Assembly (NCBI RefSeq): GCF_019977335.1
Contig: NZ_AP024653.1
Span: forward strand, 434,001 to 498,000
Source: Arthrobacter sp. NicSoilB4
GTDB lineage: Bacteria; Actinomycetota; Actinomycetes; Actinomycetales; Micrococcaceae
Direction of reading: 5' to 3'
DNA: 64,000 bases
Below are positions 8,727 through 16,861 of the stretch, piece by piece. Numbering within the stretch: the stretch's first letter is position 1; every line of letters begins with the position of its first letter. The notes below the pieces were generated by a model, which did not search any database, was not told the DNA's origin, and saw nothing but the letters and a program-made list of their open reading frames with translations. Both the position numbers and the translations under genes were made by a program.

Positions 8727-10361
8727 TTACTTTTCCCAGGGAGCCTTGATCGGGTAGTACTTCTCCAGGAAGTCCGTCACGAGTTCGGCGCGTTCCTCGG
8801 CCGCAACCTCCGGGAAGCTGCCGTCATTGAGGCAGAAGAAATCCATGTTCCGCTTGGCGAGCAGCTTGGGCAGGTAGTTGAGCCCGGCCCGGGCGGTGGT
8901 GTCCACATAACGCACCTTTGCCGCCGTCTGGGTGACGGCCCGGCCCGTCAGCAGCGCGTAGTAGTGGTAGAACGAGTTGGTCACCGAGATGTTGTCGGCT
9001 GCGCGGAACGTGCTGGCAGCCGTCTTGGCGAACTCCGCCGGGAACTCCTGCTCCATCGTGGCCACGACGCTGCGGCGCAGCGGAGCGGCCGTATGTTCCA
9101 GGTGTCGGGTGGTGATCCGGCCGAAGCGGTCCCACAGAAGCTTCCGGTTCACGCGGGCGGCATTCTCGAAACCGCTGCGCTCGGCGTCGTTGTCCCCGAG
9201 GCCGATCCGGGTCTCCGCCTCGATGAACTTCGTGATGCCGCCGGGTGTGAAGAACATGTCCGGTCCGACGGCGCGGCCGAAGAACATGTCGTCATTCGAG
9301 TACAGGAAGTGCTCGGACAGGCCGTCGATGTGGTGGAGCTGGCACTCCACGGCCTGCGAGTTGTGGGTGGGCAGCACTGAGGGATCCGCGAAGAACTCCT
9401 CGCTGCGCACAATCGTGACGCTCGGGTGGTCGGCCAGCCAGGAGGGGGCGGGGGAATCCGTGGCGATGAAGATCCTGCGGATCCAGGGCGCGAACATGTA
9501 CACCGAGCGCAGCGCATACTTGAGCTCGTCGATCTGGCGGAACCGGGCCTCGTGGTCGTCGCCTTCACCCACGACGACGCCGGCCATTCGCGCGCGACGG
9601 GCCGCGATGTATTCCGGGGAGCTGCCGTCGACCCAGGAGAACACAAGATCGATATCGAAGCTGATGTCACTGGCGTGGTCCGCGAACATGTTCTCGATCG
9701 TCGGCCAGGTGCGGCCGTAGCGCTCCACGGTTCCGCGGACGGCGTCCTGGGCCAGGAGCGTGCGGCGGGTCAGCGAGTTCTCGATCGGGAGGATGAGCTG
9801 GTCTCCTTCGAAACTCCACAGTTCGAGCTGCACCCCGGCCGACGCGCCGAACTCAAAACCGCCCTCGGGCTCGACCCGGGGCCGGTACAGCCGGAAAATC
9901 CGGGACTGCCGGTTGGGGGAGAGCTCCCCGTCGGCCACCAGCACCGAGGACTTCTTCTTCGCGTCGACGCTCATCGAGTAGAAGGGCTCATCGTGGCAGG
10001 CCGCCACAAGGGCATCCCGGAGTTCCTTGCGGTCCTTCCAGTCCACGGCAATGACCGGCCGGTGGTTGTTCCCGCGGACCAGGAGATAGTCGAGGCCGGC
10101 GCCGTCAAGCACCGTTCGGATGAACATCAGGTCCTCAACCATGGCCTGGTACGGCGTGCGGTTCTCATTGATCAGTCCGTACCGGCCCCGCCGGCGCACA
10201 ACGTCCTGGCGGGTCCGGAACCGCGCGACGGCGGCCGCGGAGGTGACCTCGTCGTGGGCTTCTACCGATGCCTGGCTGCCGTAGTAGATCTCGTCCTGGA
10301 CCAATGACTCTGTAATGTCGGTTCTCCGTAATTCTTTGTGTGAATGTCTCCCTGCTTGCAT
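8727..10361 (-). CDS. Stealth family sugar-phosphate transferase
   Basis: A 544-residue protein with the conserved regions of the Stealth family, enzymes that transfer hexose-1-phosphate to build phosphodiester-linked surface polysaccharides. CR1 is FDIDLVFSWVDGSSPEY (236-251). CR2 is FRQIDELKYALRSVYMFAPWIRRIFIATD (274-302). CR3 includes LYSNDDMFFG (353-362), and CR4-like DTTARAGLNYLPKLL is near the C-terminus. The first about 220 residues are a separate N-terminal extension. No polysaccharide export or glycosyltransferase genes lie nearby, which is odd for this family. Confidence 0.88.
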   Translation of the reverse strand: MQAGRHSHKELRRTDITESLVQDEIYYGSQASVEAHDEVTSAAAVARFRTRQDVVRRRGRYGLINENRTPYQAMVEDLMFIRTVLDGAGLDYLLVRGNNHRPVIAVDWKDRKELRDALVAACHDEPFYSMSVDAKKKSSVLVADGELSPNRQSRIFRLYRPRVEPEGGFEFGASAGVQLELWSFEGDQLILPIENSLTRRTLLAQDAVRGTVERYGRTWPTIENMFADHASDISFDIDLVFSWVDGSSPEYIAARRARMAGVVVGEGDDHEARFRQIDELKYALRSVYMFAPWIRRIFIATDSPAPSWLADHPSVTIVRSEEFFADPSVLPTHNSQAVECQLHHIDGLSEHFLYSNDDMFFGRAVGPDMFFTPGGITKFIEAETRIGLGDNDAERSGFENAARVNRKLLWDRFGRITTRHLEHTAAPLRRSVVATMEQEFPAEFAKTAASTFRAADNISVTNSFYHYYALLTGRAVTQTAAKVRYVDTTARAGLNYLPKLLAKRNMDFFCLNDGSFPEVAAEERAELVTDFLEKYYPIKAPWEK

Positions 10362-10416
10362 AATATCGCCCGCCCCAAAATCGCCCTGATAATCCGCGGC
10401 TGAAACGCCGCCGGTA

Positions 10417-10433
10417 GGGGCCGCAAGCGCCCC
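10417..10433. terminator. Weak hairpin between HAD and Stealth genes
   Basis: GGGGC (10417-10421) pairs with GCCCC (10429-10433) around CGCAAGC. A short T stretch follows on the plus strand only, whereas both neighbours run leftward, so a role is doubtful. Confidence 0.25.
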
Positions 10434-10483
10434 TTTGCCTTACGCCTTCAACCCTGCGTTACAGCGTGGTTCAGCCTGCTAGT

Positions 10484-11398
10484 TCAGCCGGCAAGGGCCG
10501 AGCGCCAGCCGCGCAGGAAGGCCGCCCCGGCGTCGTCGTGGATGACGTCCGCACCCAGCCCGAGATCCGCCGCCGTGAGCACCTCGTAGGGTTTCACCGG
10601 GACGCCGTCGGCAGGACGGACGTCGACGTGTTTCACCGGGTGGTCATTGTGGTGCAGCCAGTCGGCCATGGCGTAATCGGTGCGGGAGTCGCCCACAGTG
10701 CGCCAGGCCTGCGGGGTGACGCCCTGGGCGGCGAGCAGCTCCACGGCCCGGCTCGCGCCGAGGTCCTTGCCGAGCCGGACCGACTCGATGTCGGTAGAGA
10801 TGATGGTGGGGTCCACCCGGTAGTCGATCCGGTCATCGGAATCAGGGGCATGGTGGTCCAGCCGCACCACTCCCAGGCCATGCCGGCCCATCAGCTCCAT
10901 GGCATCGGCGTCGAACAGCTGCTGCTCGTCCCGGTAGTCGGAGTTCTCGACCGAGATGTGTTGCTCCACGGACACCATCGCCAGCTTGGTCTCGTCAAAA
11001 AACATATGGCTGGCGTAGTCCTCGGCCACTAGCCGGCGGACGTCGTCGCCAAACGCCCGCGGGATGGCCAAGTCGTGATCTACGTGGACGGCGCCGGGGC
11101 CCGCGGAGGTGTAGCTGAACCAGACCGCGCCCTTCTCGCAGATGGCGTGAATGAGGATGTCGGTCGGCATCCCGGCAGCGATCATCGGCTCCATCACCTG
11201 CTCGCGGATGAACGCGGCGGAACGGCCCGTGTTGAAGATGACCGGGATCCCCGCCGCAGCCAGCGCCAGGAGGTCGGCGATGATCGCAGGCTGCACCGCG
11301 CGGGTGACAGGACTCGCCACGGGCCCGTCGACGTCGAGCAGCAGCGCCAGTGGCGGAGCCGACGGCGGGTGGGAAGCTGGGGTCTCGGGAGTCGTCAT
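10484..11398 (-). CDS. HAD family hydrolase
   Basis: A 304-residue protein with HAD phosphatase motif I, LLLDVDGPV, near residue 20, motif II-like VIFNTGRSAAF, and the C-terminal GDSRTDYAMADWLHH (motif IV acidic pair), as in Cof/sucrose-phosphatase-like enzymes. The start is ATG 11398 after GGAGAATGGAG; a GTG further upstream adds 33 unconserved residues. Substrate unknown. It may be transcribed with the Stealth gene 122 nt downstream, although a small hairpin lies between them. Confidence 0.75.
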   Translation of the reverse strand: MTTPETPASHPPSAPPLALLLDVDGPVASPVTRAVQPAIIADLLALAAAGIPVIFNTGRSAAFIREQVMEPMIAAGMPTDILIHAICEKGAVWFSYTSAGPGAVHVDHDLAIPRAFGDDVRRLVAEDYASHMFFDETKLAMVSVEQHISVENSDYRDEQQLFDADAMELMGRHGLGVVRLDHHAPDSDDRIDYRVDPTIISTDIESVRLGKDLGASRAVELLAAQGVTPQAWRTVGDSRTDYAMADWLHHNDHPVKHVDVRPADGVPVKPYEVLTAADLGLGADVIHDDAGAAFLRGWRSALAG

Positions 11399-11577
11399 GG
11401 CTCCATTCTCCCAGCCGGCGGGCGTCTTTGCATGTGTTGTGGACCGTGCCGCCAGCAAGGTATTGACTGTGACATCAAAGGCCGGGCGGTGTGACAAATG
11501 GTTACCGTTTGGCTACAACCTCCCGGCGCGGGGAGTCGAAGATTCCCTTGGCACGCCAAGTTCCTTAGGCTTGCAGG

Positions 11578-11877
11578 GTGATATTCAAAGCCGTGGGCGA
11601 GGGACGCCCGTACCCCGACCATGGTTACAACACGCCCAAGGACTGGGCAGCGCTGCCGCCGCGGCCGGTCCGGCTGGACGAACTCGTGACCACCAAACGC
11701 ACGCTGGACCTTGAGGCGTTGCTGGCGGAGGACTCGACGTTCTTCGGCGATCTGTTCCCGCACGTCGTGGAGTACCGGGGCGTCCTGTACCTGGAGGACG
11801 GCCTGCACCGCGCCGTCCGGACCGCGTTGCACCAGCGCACGGCGATCCACGCGCGCGTCCTGGTGATAAATGGCTAG
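11578..11877 (+). CDS. Small ParB/sulfiredoxin-fold-like protein
   Basis: A 99-residue protein starting at GTG 11578 with GCAGG upstream. I recognise no exact family. The C-terminal part, VVEYRGVLYLEDGLHRAVRTALHQRTAIHARVLVI, resembles the DG-HR helix-strand core of ParB/sulfiredoxin-type domains (DGxHR followed by a basic helix and a strand). Similar actinobacterial proteins are sometimes labelled VapB-like antitoxins, but no toxin is adjacent. It overlaps the next gene by 8 nt, so the two are probably translationally coupled. Confidence 0.7.
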   Translation: MIFKAVGEGRPYPDHGYNTPKDWAALPPRPVRLDELVTTKRTLDLEALLAEDSTFFGDLFPHVVEYRGVLYLEDGLHRAVRTALHQRTAIHARVLVING

Positions 11878-12544
11878 GAAGCCGAAGGACGTCACCGTCC
11901 TGCACGGGCACCAGGTCATTTCCGGCGCGGATTTGCGCGCCACCTTCGTGGAAGATGACGACCTCCGGGACAATCCCGTCAGGATGCGGCGCCGCATCCT
12001 GCACGGCGCCGTCCTGGTGCTGCTGCTCGGAGTGGTGGCCGCCGCGATCGTCGTTTCGCTGGCCATCATGAACGGCCAGATCAAGATCCCGACGGCGGAG
12101 CGGAGCCGGGCTGCCACGCCCGTCTGCCCCGTGGCGGTCTATGACTACACCCCTCCGGAGAAGATCAATCTCAACGTCTTCAACTCGACGTCCCGTCCGG
12201 GCCTGGCCCGGACGGTGGCCGATGAGTTCGCTGCCCGCAAATTCATGGTCGGGGCCGTCGCCAATACGACGTCCAGCTACCGGGGCGTGGCGCTGATTGT
12301 TTCTGGCGCCGCGGGCCAGTCTGCGGCGTTCAGCGTCCAGCGCAACCTGCCGGGCTCGGACTACTTCCAGGACGCCCGGACGGACCCGAGCGTGGACATC
12401 ATCCTCACCGGGGACTTCAAGGACCTGGCGAAACCGGAGCTGGTCGACCAGACGCCGGGCCAACTCAGCTGCCCGCGCGAGGACCGGCGGATTGTGGACG
12501 AATCCGAGTGGCCCGTCATGCCGACGGCTACTCCCGGCAGCTAG
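11870..12544 (+). CDS. LytR C-terminal domain membrane protein (Cei-like)
   Basis: A 224-residue protein with a cytoplasmic N-terminus of about 45 residues, one transmembrane segment (VLVLLLGVVAAAIVVSLAIM, about 49-68) and an extracytoplasmic LytR_C domain (INLNVFNSTSRPGLARTVADEFAARKFMVG, about 103-190). Stand-alone LytR_C proteins such as mycobacterial Cei support cell envelope integrity, so a similar role is inferred. It overlaps the upstream ParB-like gene by 8 nt. Confidence 0.82.
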   Translation: MARKPKDVTVLHGHQVISGADLRATFVEDDDLRDNPVRMRRRILHGAVLVLLLGVVAAAIVVSLAIMNGQIKIPTAERSRAATPVCPVAVYDYTPPEKINLNVFNSTSRPGLARTVADEFAARKFMVGAVANTTSSYRGVALIVSGAAGQSAAFSVQRNLPGSDYFQDARTDPSVDIILTGDFKDLAKPELVDQTPGQLSCPREDRRIVDESEWPVMPTATPGS

Positions 12545-12546
12545 CC

Positions 12547-13212
12547 TTAGCTGCCGCCCGGCACTGCGGGCTCACGCGGCGTCAGGCGGACGGGACGGCC
12601 GTCGTCGCCGAAGCGGGCCCCGGCGCCGAGCTGGACGAACTGCACGGTGCGGGCCAGCCGGGCCTCCGCCTCCGCGTCCTCCCCCGCACCGTCACCACGG
12701 GCGGCGCTGGAGGACAGGGTTCCATGGATGAGCTGCGCGAGTTGGGTGATGTCCGCCTCCGGCAGGAAACCCTGGGCGACGCCGTCGCGCAGGATGCCCT
12801 GCAGGAGCACGCTAAGCTCCCCGACGTGGTCCGCAAGCTTCGCGAACGACGCAGGGGAGAGCACAGCGCCCATCGCGGGTCCTGGCGGCAGGTGGCGCCG
12901 GCTGAGGTCCTCGACCTGCGCCCGCACGTACAGTGCCAGACGGTCCACGGGGTTCTCCAGCGAGTCCAGGGACTCCCGCAGATCAACCAGGAACCGCTCA
13001 GTCTCATCCAGGGCGTAGGCGATCAGGAGCTCTTCGATGTCCGCGTAGTAGTTGTACACCGCGGTGCGGCCGATCCGGGCGTGACGGGCGACGTCGGTCA
13101 TGGTCAGCCCCGGAAGGCCGTGGGTGAAGAGGAGCTCACCGAATGCCGTCAGGATGCGGTGCTGGGTCTCGGCGCGTTGGGCGGCGTTGCTCGCGGCCGA
13201 AATCCTGGGCAT
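12547..13212 (-). CDS. TetR family transcriptional regulator
   Basis: A 221-residue regulator. The N-terminal helix-turn-helix (LTMTDVARHARIGRTAVYNYYADIEELL, about 36-63) matches the TetR pattern; the C-terminal effector domain is not recognisable. The last about 25 residues are proline/arginine-rich. It lies two bases from the convergent LytR_C gene and is preceded by a nested palindrome at 13270-13330. Its targets are unknown. Confidence 0.88.
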   Translation of the reverse strand: MPRISAASNAAQRAETQHRILTAFGELLFTHGLPGLTMTDVARHARIGRTAVYNYYADIEELLIAYALDETERFLVDLRESLDSLENPVDRLALYVRAQVEDLSRRHLPPGPAMGAVLSPASFAKLADHVGELSVLLQGILRDGVAQGFLPEADITQLAQLIHGTLSSSAARGDGAGEDAEAEARLARTVQFVQLGAGARFGDDGRPVRLTPREPAVPGGS

Positions 13213-13270
13213 ACAGACACTTTAGCGCGATCTGTCAGCAAATACGGTTGTGGCCGCGGCCAAAGTCCGG

Positions 13271-13330
13271 GTTCGCCGGAAACCGGCCCGGTCGCCGGAA
13301 ACGTCCGGCGACCCCGGACGCTTCCGGCGA
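13271..13330. repeat. Nested palindrome, copy A
   Basis: Inner stem GGTCGCCGG (13290-13298) and CCGGCGACC (13305-13313) with 6-nt loop AAACGT. Outer arms TCGCCGGAA (13273-13281) and TTCCGGCGA (13322-13330) each lie 8 nt from the inner stem. It sits between a dsbA-like gene and a TetR gene, and shares its layout with copies at 32557 and 40961. Confidence 0.85.
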
Positions 13331-13349
13331 GTTCGACGTCCGCGGAGCG

Positions 13350-14078
13350 TCAGATGGCGCAGCCGCCCGGGCCGCAGGCTTCGCCTTCGGCAGATGCGGT
13401 ACCGGCTTCGCCGCTGTCAGCGGCTCCCACCATGACCAGCGGCTGGCTTTCCTGCCATGCCTGCTCGAGGGCCGCGGTGAAGGTCTCGGCGGGCTGGGCG
13501 CCGGAGAGCCCGAATTTCCGGTCGATCACGAAGAACGGGACACCGTTGATACCAAGGGCCCGGCCTTCCTCGAAGTCCAGCCGGACGTCGTCGGCGTACT
13601 TGTCGGTGGTGAACAGCTCGTCCAGTTCGACGGCGTCGATCCCGAGGTCCAGGCCAAGGGACGTGAGGTAGTCCCGGCTGCCGATGTCCTTGCCCTGCTC
13701 GAAGTGGTCGCTGAGCAGGCGTTCCTTCGCGGCGTCCTGCTTCCCGTGGGACGCGGCAAGGTGAATCAGCCGGTGGGCCGTGAAGCTGTTGGCCACCACG
13801 ACATCGTCGAAGCGGTAGTTGAGCCCCTCGCCCCTGGCCTGCTCCGCCACGTGCGCGAACATGCCGGCAACCTGGGCCGGGGCCATGCCCTTGCGGGTGC
13901 TCAGGTAGTCCAGCTCGGTGCCGTCATAGTGCTCCGGCAGCGACGGATCCAGCTGGTAGCTGCGCCACTGGACCTCGACGGAATCCCGGTGCGGGAAGGC
14001 CGCGAGGGCGGTCTCAAAGCGGCGCTTGCCGATATAGCACCAGGGGCAGGCCACGTCGGACCAGATCTCAATCTTCAT
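13350..14078 (-). CDS. DsbA family (FrnE-like) oxidoreductase
   Basis: A 242-residue thioredoxin-fold protein with CPWC at residues 11-14 and the helical insertion and GINGVPFFVID cis-proline segment (about 194-204) typical of FrnE/2-hydroxychromene-2-carboxylate isomerase-related DsbA proteins. It has no signal peptide, so it acts in the cytoplasm. The C-terminus ends in CGPGGC, a second cysteine pair seen in many actinobacterial members. The true start is ATG 14078; the open frame upstream is non-coding. Confidence 0.85.
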   Translation of the reverse strand: MKIEIWSDVACPWCYIGKRRFETALAAFPHRDSVEVQWRSYQLDPSLPEHYDGTELDYLSTRKGMAPAQVAGMFAHVAEQARGEGLNYRFDDVVVANSFTAHRLIHLAASHGKQDAAKERLLSDHFEQGKDIGSRDYLTSLGLDLGIDAVELDELFTTDKYADDVRLDFEEGRALGINGVPFFVIDRKFGLSGAQPAETFTAALEQAWQESQPLVMVGAADSGEAGTASAEGEACGPGGCAI

Positions 14079-14152
14079 GCTGGCGTCAACCCCGCCGGGT
14101 GCGGGGCCATTCCCGGACGGCCTGTCGGCTTGGTCACTGAGGGGCGGGGCGC

Positions 14153-14689
14153 TCACTGCGTGACCGGGCGCTCCATCACGAAGTCGTGTTCGACGGTGCT
14201 GCCGAGCTTGAACGATTTCGTACCGACCTTGCGGAAGCCGGACTTTTCGTAAAACCGGATGGCGCGGGCGTTCAGCTCGTTCACGCCGAGCCAGAGGCCG
14301 CGGGCGCCGGCCCCCGCGGCCTCGACGACGCTGGCGTGCATCAGCTCGGCGGCGGCGCCCAGCCCGTGGTGGTCCGGGTGGACGTAGCACTTGCTCAGCT
14401 CGGTCGAAGGCATGATGCTCAAGGCGCCGGCCACGTCCGGGTCCCTGGCGGGTCGGGCGGCGAGGAGGCTGTAGCCGCGGAGCTCGCCGTCGGCGTCGAT
14501 CACGAGGATGGTGATCTCCGGATCGGCCAGGTAGGCGCGGAAATGGTCCTCGCTGAGGGTGGCCGCCAGGTGCGCGGCGATGTCCGCCGCCGTCGAACCG
14601 GGCGGGCAGGCCAGCGGGAAGGTGACGGCGGCAAGCCGGGCCAGCCTGCCGGCGTCGTCCGCGGTTGCTCTCCGGATTACGTGGGTCAT
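14153..14689 (-). CDS. GNAT family N-acetyltransferase
   Basis: A 178-residue GNAT protein. The acetyl-CoA loop is seen as LSKCYVHPDHHGLGAAAELMHASV (about 98-121), with the closing LGVNELNARAIRFYEKSGFRKVG. Its start overlaps the stop of the upstream ketose 3-epimerase gene (ATGA, 14686-14689), so it is the last gene of the sugar operon. The acceptor substrate is unknown. Confidence 0.85.
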   Translation of the reverse strand: MTHVIRRATADDAGRLARLAAVTFPLACPPGSTAADIAAHLAATLSEDHFRAYLADPEITILVIDADGELRGYSLLAARPARDPDVAGALSIMPSTELSKCYVHPDHHGLGAAAELMHASVVEAAGAGARGLWLGVNELNARAIRFYEKSGFRKVGTKSFKLGSTVEHDFVMERPVTQ

Positions 14690-15552
14690 ACTCCATTGTC
14701 CCGGTACAGGCCGCGGAGGAAGGCCAATCCATTTTCAGCCAGCTGATCCTGGCTCGGGGCCAGCGGCCGCCAGATCGATGCCGCGACGGCAATGGCGGCA
14801 TTTTCAACGGTGAAACTCTCGATGTTGAGTGGTCCCGCGTAGCCCACCTCATCCAGGACCTGCAGGAAGCCTTCCCAATCCGTCTGGTCCCCGCCGGGGG
14901 CGCCGCGGTCGTTTCCGCAGACCTGCACGTGGACCAAATGTTCCCCGGCGGCCCGGACGGCCGCAGCCACCGAGCGCTCCTCGATGTGAAGGTGGTAGGT
15001 GTCCAGCGCGAGGCCGACGCCGTTCCCGAGCAGTGGCTCCAGCGCCTCAAGCGCCTGCTCCACTGTGTTGATCAGCGACGTTTCGTACCGGTTCAGGGGT
15101 TCGATGCCCAGCACCACCCCCGAGTCCTGGGCCCGGGCCGCGACCGGCTGGAGGTTTCGGCGCAGCTCGGCGTAGGCGTCCCGCCGCTGGTCCCCCGACA
15201 TCCGCCAGACCCTGCCGGTTTGGGCGTAGAAGGGCCCGCACACGGTCGGCGAACCGATGCTGCTGGCCATCGTGATGCAGTCGCCCAGGTAGGCCTGTGT
15301 CCTTTCCACGGCGGCTTGATCCGCGGCCACCAGGTCCCGCCCCGGCGCCATGGCTCCCACTACAAAAGGTTTCAGGCCGGTACCCGCAAGGGAGTTGAGC
15401 ACCGTGCCGGAAGAGAAGTCGCCCGCGTTTTCCAGCGGAAGTTCGACGGCGTCAAAACCCAGGCCGGCGATTTTCGCCAGCAGCCCGGGGAGGTTGGCGT
15501 CGGTCAAGGGGGATTCCCAGACCCACGTGCTGATTCCGGCCAGACGTGCCAA
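14686..15552 (-). CDS. Ketose 3-epimerase-like TIM-barrel enzyme
   Basis: A 288-residue sugar isomerase/epimerase close in pattern to D-tagatose/D-allulose 3-epimerases. Predicted metal ligands and catalytic acids are Glu151 (GIEPLNRYE), Asp184 (ALDTYHLHIEE), His208 and Glu245 (NIESF), the same order and spacing as in that family. GNDRG replaces the family's usual GESHRG. The start is TTG 15552 preceded by AAGGGAGAAAG; no ATG lies in the conserved N-terminus. It follows the binding-protein gene in the sugar operon and overlaps the GNAT gene. Confidence 0.82.
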   Translation of the reverse strand: MARLAGISTWVWESPLTDANLPGLLAKIAGLGFDAVELPLENAGDFSSGTVLNSLAGTGLKPFVVGAMAPGRDLVAADQAAVERTQAYLGDCITMASSIGSPTVCGPFYAQTGRVWRMSGDQRRDAYAELRRNLQPVAARAQDSGVVLGIEPLNRYETSLINTVEQALEALEPLLGNGVGLALDTYHLHIEERSVAAAVRAAGEHLVHVQVCGNDRGAPGGDQTDWEGFLQVLDEVGYAGPLNIESFTVENAAIAVAASIWRPLAPSQDQLAENGLAFLRGLYRDNGV

Positions 15553-15637
15553 AGCTGCTTTCTCCCTTCTACTTGTCCTGCTGCCGATTCCAGGCTGTGG
15601 CGGTCCCGCGGGAACCCCCCGGGACCGCCAGTCCCGG

Positions 15638-16861
15638 TCAGGGCATCTGCCGCTGTTGCCAGACCTCGGGGTAGCCGTCCAGGTCCTCGCCGCCGAACTT
15701 GGCGTAGTGCCCGCTTGGCATGCCCTCGTTGCGCTGCAGCCAGTCGTCCAGTTCGTCTGCCAGGATGGGCTTCTGCGGGAGGACCCATTCGGTCGGAACC
15801 TGCTCGCCCTTGAAGATCTTTTCCAAGGCCAGCAGCGGGGTCCGCCACTGGAAGTTGGAATAGACCGGGGCCATGGCGGCAATCCCGGTCTGCTTCCACT
15901 TGGTCAGGAAGCTCATCTCGTCCTCGCCGGTCATCACAGGCAGGGCCTTGCCGGCGTCCTCGAAAGCCTCGAGGGCAGACACTGCGCCGTCGCCGGCGTC
16001 CATCCAGACACCCTTGACGTCACCCGTGGCCAGTTCGTCGGAGATGATCTTTTTAATCTCCGTGGGATCCGCGCCGGTGAAGTAGTCCTTGGCCTGGATG
16101 CCCTTTTCCTCGAAGATCTTCTTGGCCGCCGCCCAGCGGTGCTCCAGCACGTCCACACCCGGGAGGATACGCAAGGCCACCACCTTGTCGCCCGATTTCA
16201 GCTTCTCACTGAGGAAAGTGGCGGTGTCGATGCCCCACGCGAAGCCGCCGATCGGGTGGATGAACGTAGTGGCGCATTTGGTCTCCACGCCCCGGTCAAA
16301 CACCACCACGGGTTTCCCTGTCTGGCAGGCACGTTCGACGGCTTGGGTGAGAGCTGCCGTGGAGTTGGGAGAAATGACGAACGCACCGCATTTGCCTTCG
16401 GCGATGAAGTAGTCGATGTCCGCGATCTGGGTGTTGTCATTGTCCTTGGCGTCACGGGTTTCCATTTCGGAAATGACGCCCGAGGCCTGGAGTTCCTTGA
16501 GTTGCTGATTCATGGTGATCCAGCCGGTTTGCCGCCAGGGGTTGGAGATGGAGGCGTTCGCAAAGCACACCTTCTGGGCTCCCTGGGCGGCGAACTTGGA
16601 CGTGTCCGTCATTGGGCCGGCGATGTACTGCAGGTAAGGCTGCTCCGGGTCCCCTTCAAAGGTGGCGGAGCGCTGCTGGTTCTGGGTGTCGTAGAGCGTC
16701 TGGTCAAACCAATCTTTACTCGCCGGACTGCTGGCTGCCGGAGAGCCGGTGCCGGCCCCCGTCGTTTGGGTGACGGACGGGTCGGTGGTGGTACACGCGG
16801 TCAGGACCGCCAGCGGCAATGCTGCGGCAAGGGCGATCACGCGGACAGAGTTATTGCGCAT
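15638..16861 (-). CDS. Sugar ABC transporter substrate-binding lipoprotein
   Basis: A 407-residue periplasmic-binding-type lipoprotein. The signal peptide ends in a lipobox (VLTAC, Cys23), and a Ser/Thr/Ala-rich linker leads to a type 1 ribose-binding fold with the sequence stretches YFIAEGKCGAFVISPNSTAALTQAV and GKPVVVFDRGV. It captures the sugar for the two adjacent permeases. The start shares one base with the stop of the upstream permease gene (TGATG), with AGGAGGAGAAAG upstream. The ligand is not deducible. Confidence 0.9.
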   Translation of the reverse strand: MRNNSVRVIALAAALPLAVLTACTTTDPSVTQTTGAGTGSPAASSPASKDWFDQTLYDTQNQQRSATFEGDPEQPYLQYIAGPMTDTSKFAAQGAQKVCFANASISNPWRQTGWITMNQQLKELQASGVISEMETRDAKDNDNTQIADIDYFIAEGKCGAFVISPNSTAALTQAVERACQTGKPVVVFDRGVETKCATTFIHPIGGFAWGIDTATFLSEKLKSGDKVVALRILPGVDVLEHRWAAAKKIFEEKGIQAKDYFTGADPTEIKKIISDELATGDVKGVWMDAGDGAVSALEAFEDAGKALPVMTGEDEMSFLTKWKQTGIAAMAPVYSNFQWRTPLLALEKIFKGEQVPTEWVLPQKPILADELDDWLQRNEGMPSGHYAKFGGEDLDGYPEVWQQRQMP

